A stretch of DNA of 64,000 nt from Crotalaria pallida (Eukaryota; Streptophyta; Magnoliopsida; Fabales; Fabaceae): NCBI GenBank assembly GCA_037953625.1, contig CM075656.1:67537001-67601000 (forward strand), given 5' to 3'. Below are positions 60,097-64,000 of the stretch, piece after piece (the first letter of the stretch is position 1; each line of letters opens with the position of its first letter). Below the pieces are notes generated by a model. The model searched no databases. It saw only the letters and a program-made list of their open reading frames with translations, and was not told where the DNA came from. A program made the position numbers and the translations under genes.

Positions 60097-61802
60097 GATC
60101 TGCGATACCGCTGCTTAAGGAGATCAGGGCCAAACTAACAAAAGGTACGAGACAATTCAAAATTTAGATAAACCTTTTAGGTACTTTCAATCTGCATCTC
60201 TATTAAGTTTTAGTGTAGAACATCCTAAATCAATTCTCTTGGAATTTTAAATTCCTAATCCTGTGTTTCTAGAAGTTGTGAAACCTAAGCAAACACTCAT
60301 CTTTAGTCCAATCATGAGTACCATCTAAAGGAACACGTAGGAAAAACCTTACTTAGTTATAAGACCGTAACGAGAGACCTAACCAAAAGCCTTATGATAG
60401 TGTCGTCCTCTAATAGAGTGTAGGGTCAGGATTGGTCATCCTTTCTCTTGCATCTATTAAAAGATAACGCTATCATTCAATAACGCAGTGATGTACAGTG
60501 GATAATGTGAGATTGGGACTGACCACCTCGGTCTTCGTGTTTATTTGCATGCTATATTATTGCAACCATCTAGTTGAGATCCGAATAAACCATCTAGGGA
60601 TTCTATCTCGGTTAAAAGCCCGATTTAACTTTAATCCTATAGGATATTTACTAAGACTCGTAAACAGTGATTCGCAAACCAACTCCATTCAAGACATTCA
60701 TATTCTATAGTTCCACCGAGAACATCCAACTAAATGATCGATCCATCCCTCTAACTGGCATGTGGACTTAGCCGTATGTGTAGGTATGAAGAATACAGCT
60801 AGTCAATTCGTGGAATCAACCCAGTGTCCTCCCTGTTTTCGACTTACTCAGGTATGTTGATACTAAGTGGGGGAGACATAACAACACAATTCGGATCCTA
60901 CCCAAGCGACAATAACTAGTAGTCATACCATAAGCCTTAGGACTACTAAACAGATGATTCCAAACGCTTCGCGGAGGATCGAATGAGAGTTAAACTTGAG
61001 GTAAAGCAATACCTTCCCAAAAATAACACCGAATTGAGAAACAACAGCTAGACCTTGACCTTGACCCTCAAGCGGAATCTCCATCAAGATGTTCTGCCGG
61101 AACACCGCAAGTGATAATCCAAGTCTTTTGGGACTCTGTTCATTTGATAAGACCCCGGTTGACCAAGATTAACCAAGTAACTGCAGATCCATAGAAAAAC
61201 ACATCCTTCGACAGCTCTCTGCTGAGAATGCACACTTTGGGGATAACCTCCATTGTCTTCTTGCTTGACATGTATCCAGTACACCCTGGGTCGTCTTGCA
61301 AAGACCATGAGACTCACTCTTGAGTGCTTCATGTTTCTTCTTTTCATCTTCACTCTCTACAAGCTTCAAGCATCTCAGATGTATACGCGAGAATTCGCCA
61401 AGTCGTAGAAACCTGGCACAGTTCTATGCCTACCGATAGATAGTCACCCACGTGCCCTCCTTTCAACCTTGAATACCGATTGGGAACCTGTGTACTCTAT
61501 CCTAGGCAACGGATGATTATGCCCATTAGCATGAACATAATCAAGTATGTCAATGCTAAGTGGGGGAGGATTTCAATCCAAGGAATGGGAAATGGAACTT
61601 TAATAATAAGAAAACTGATGATCCTGTCTAGGTAGAAATGATACATTGTATTCGAGGACAAGAATTGAAATAGGCATGACCCTAATCACACCCAAAGTGG
61701 GGAATAAAGACCGAAGGGAAGTGAAAACCGAAGTCAGAAACTTTACCAACGGGATGGTTCTCCAATTACGGAACAACGGAATTTCGGGGACGAAATTATA
61801 AT
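60097..61802 (+). other. Non-coding internal region of the ALKBH1-carrying element
   Basis: 1.7 kb without gag or pol motifs. 60840-60890 has a PPT-like TAAGTGGGGGAGACA, an apparent duplicate of the PPT region; a second AAGTGGGGGAGGATT is at 61560. From about 61084 it is homologous to the 3' internal end of the minus-strand element. Confidence 0.6.
61169..61369 (-). CDS. Small ORF antisense to its element, conserved in sister element
   Basis: 66 codons, MKLVESEDEKKKHEALKSES..., then TCQARRQWRLS. It is homologous to 56167-56379 and lies antisense to the element in both. Unrecognised family; weak evidence for coding. Confidence 0.35.
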   Translation of the reverse strand: MKLVESEDEKKKHEALKSESHGLCKTTQGVLDTCQARRQWRLSPKCAFSAESCRRMCFSMDLQLLG

Positions 61803-61816
61803 AAGTGGGGGAGAAT
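61803..61816 (+). other. Polypurine tract
   Basis: AAGTGGGGGAGAAT immediately before TGTAACATCCCG, with TTTCGGGGACGAAATT upstream. This is the usual chromovirus 3' signature. Confidence 0.92.
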
Positions 61817-64000
61817 TGTAACATCCCGAATTTTAATTCAAATAATATTTAGAATAACGATAAGATTTGGAAGTAAGGATTATTCTAAAAAGGATTTAAA
61901 ATGATGGATTAGGAGTTCTTTGAATGCCATAAAGGAATCAAGAAGCATTGGCATCAAAAAGGAGGTTGAAAGATGAACAAAAGAGCATTAGAAGCAATGT
62001 TTTTGGTGTTATAAACACCCTATATTAGGAAATTCAAAATAAAAGATTTACAACTCTAAACACAAATTCCACCGTTGGATGTGAAGTAGGATATGCAAGG
62101 AAGCTTGCCTTAAAATTTGAGGAATATCCAACGGTTAACGAAGAAGTTATGGCCGTTCAAAGTCGGGGTGCTGAAAATCCTGCAACTTAATCGATTAAGC
62201 TGCAGCTTAATCGATTAAGACCTGAAGGGGGGGGGGGATTTAATCGAGTAATACTCGATTAAATGCTGTAGATGCAGAAAATAATAAAGTGCAGCACACG
62301 TTCTTTCTTGCCATAATCGAAGCTCTCTCTCCTAGGGCACTAAACCACTCATTCCAATTGATCAATCCCCAAGGGAATCACTCCAATTTCATCACCCAAG
62401 TCCTTCCTTGTTGCTTCAAGTAAGTGTTTGCGTTTGTGTTCTTCTATTTCTCTCTCCCTAGAACTCGAATCTCTTTCTCCCTCTTCCTCCCATGAAGCTC
62501 TAATCATCCTCCTTGAGGGACCTTGAATGGGGCACGAATTTCCCTCATGATTTTGGGGTAAAGGCTTAACAATTTGTCCCTTTATTGTATTGATTTTAGG
62601 TTCCTCCCTATCCATTTGATTGGTGGCTATTGCTCAAGCTTGTTCCAAGGCTCCCATTCTCTCTCTATCTCTAGGAGCTTGAGGTAAGGAGTGGGTATTA
62701 GTGAGTATTACCATACTCTGGGGTTTAGTTTACAATATGTATATAATGGGTACTAAGAGTTATGTGTTAGATTAGGTTGATATACTATAGGGTAACAAAT
62801 AACTAGAGCACGTGACATAGGAAAAAGAATTAGATGATGATGTGCTTTATTTTTGATATTTGGCTTACAAGCTTGTGAATTGGTGATGTTTATAATTTAA
62901 GTGCTTATTTTGTTAAATGAGTGAGCCATGCTATGATTAGACACCAAGGAAAAGAATGGAAATCATTTAGGAAGGGTAGTTAATAAATAGTACTTATGAA
63001 TCAATGATAATGATGACAATATTGATGAAATGTTGAGTTGTGCTAAATAAGTTATGAGATATAATGGTGATGAATTTAAGAATATGTTGATTGGTGCTAA
63101 TTAACGATAAAATATGATTGTGATGAGTTGATAATGTAAATGTGAATTGTGGTGATTGAGTGAGTAATTCACTTGTCAAAAAGTGTAAGTGGTTGTAAGG
63201 GGTAATGAAATGGTTGATATGAATAAGAGAAAATGTTATTGTGGAAAATGAATATGAGAATGATACTGGACGCTGTAAGACGTGATCGCACATGAGTGCG
63301 AACGCTGTAGGTCGTGACCAGGGAAAGGAATGAAAATACACTCGGACGCAGTAAGACGTGACCGTGCATGGGCGCGGACGCAGTAGGTCGTGACCGGGGG
63401 AGAATAAAAATGTACCTGGACGCAGTAAGACGTGATCGCACATGGGTGCGAACGCTGTAGGTCGTGACCAGGAGAGAATGAAAACATACCTGGACGCAGT
63501 AAGACGTGACCGTGCATGAGTACGGACGCAGTAGGTCGTGACCAGGGGAATAAGATGAAAGTAACATACCTGGACGCAGTAAGACGTGACCGTGCATGAG
63601 TACGGACGCAGTAGGTCGTGACCAGGGACAAAATGAAAAGAGATGTGATTATATTGGAAAAGCATAGACTAAAAGACTTGATAAAAGTGATGAGTAAGAA
63701 CAAAGTGGAAATAATGGAATTGTAAAACCAATGGATATGTTGACCAGGAATTGTGTTATGCAGAGTTTTATTATATTGTTATCGAATTGTTAAATGTGTT
63801 TGGCTTAGTATAGCATTATGTCATATTTGGAAACCGTTTCCCCATTTTATGTGTAATGCTCACTCCTTACTATCTCCACAGGTACTGAGGTTTGAGCTTG
63901 CAATTCTATTGGCCGAGCAGGACTACACTCCACCCCGTGGAGTGTTGTAAAATTAATTAGAAGAGAGAGTTGTTTATTATGTTAAAATTTAGTTTTCTTT
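61817..64000 (+). repeat. 3' LTR, truncated by window end
   Basis: Nearly identical to 56530-58712. It keeps the tandem array (63265-63627) and hairpin (63925-63945). Its palindrome is longer: 62186-62219 is a 34-bp perfect palindrome because CTTAA replaces the 5' copy's CATAA. The G run is one longer. Confidence 0.92.

Larger units (their letters stand above)
56530..64000 (+). mobile_element. Young LTR retrotransposon carrying an ALKBH1-like gene; runs off window
   Basis: 5' LTR 56530-58996, PBS 59001-59012, internal 58997-61816, PPT 61803-61816, 3' LTR from 61817 (about 2.18 of 2.47 kb seen). The internal region has no gag, protease, RT or integrase, so it must be mobilised in trans. Comparing the two LTRs by eye I find about 11-12 differences in ~2.18 kb (~0.5%). 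It interrupts the minus-strand element at 56529; TAATT (56525-56529) would be the left target duplication. Confidence 0.88.

Overview
This window looks like plant heterochromatin made entirely of nested transposable elements. I find no intact single-copy host gene, no rRNA or tRNA gene and no CRISPR. The organism is very probably a eudicot. A legume is likely, because several LTRs carry arrays of the palindrome TAATCGATTA and one LTR begins TGTTTTGATGATAACAAACC, a SIRE/Maximus-like Copia start; this assignment is inference.

Left part (1-25996). A minus-strand chromovirus-type LTR (1-1422) sits in another LTR end (1423-1637). A 5'-truncated LINE (1638-3014, tail 12856-12951) is split by element E1, a Ty3/gypsy Tat-lineage retrotransposon (3015-12855, minus strand). 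E1 has 636-bp LTRs, gag-pol with two RNase H domains, and an antisense gene on the plus strand. Next comes an old AT-rich LTR copy A (12952-15175 plus 22549-23178), split by a nearly complete LINE (15176-22532) with a target duplication. That LINE's 3' UTR holds a CACTA-like fragment with exon-like pieces. A related LTR copy B follows (23179-25996 plus 36728-37356).

Middle (25997-40916). A second Tat element, E2 (25997-36722), has the perfect target duplication ACATA and the same architecture as E1 but more stop codons. After it come a SIRE-like Copia LTR, a TATA-bearing LTR fragment and a Copia RNase H remnant.

Right part (40917-64000) is a Russian doll. A chromovirus with a ~4.8-kb LTR (40917-48871) and a broken gag contains a solo LTR (42283-45442, target duplication ATCTT). 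It is interrupted at ~49984 by an Athila element. The Athila gag is interrupted at 52530 by a minus-strand chromovirus-type element, and that is interrupted at 56530 by a young plus-strand element. The youngest element (56530 to beyond 64000; its LTRs differ by roughly 0.5% by eye) has a PBS and a PPT but no gag-pol. Instead it carries an intronless ALKBH1-type 2-oxoglutarate/Fe(II) dioxygenase gene, broken by one stop and one frameshift. This captured nucleic-acid demethylase gene is the most notable item.

Other structure not explained by coding: LTRs of this chromovirus group carry interchangeable palindromes about 0.3-0.4 kb from their start, tandem arrays in the body, and a hairpin near the end whose stem sequence differs between LTRs while pairing is kept. 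The oldest one carries an array of 11 hairpins with a common TCGKAG-type loop.
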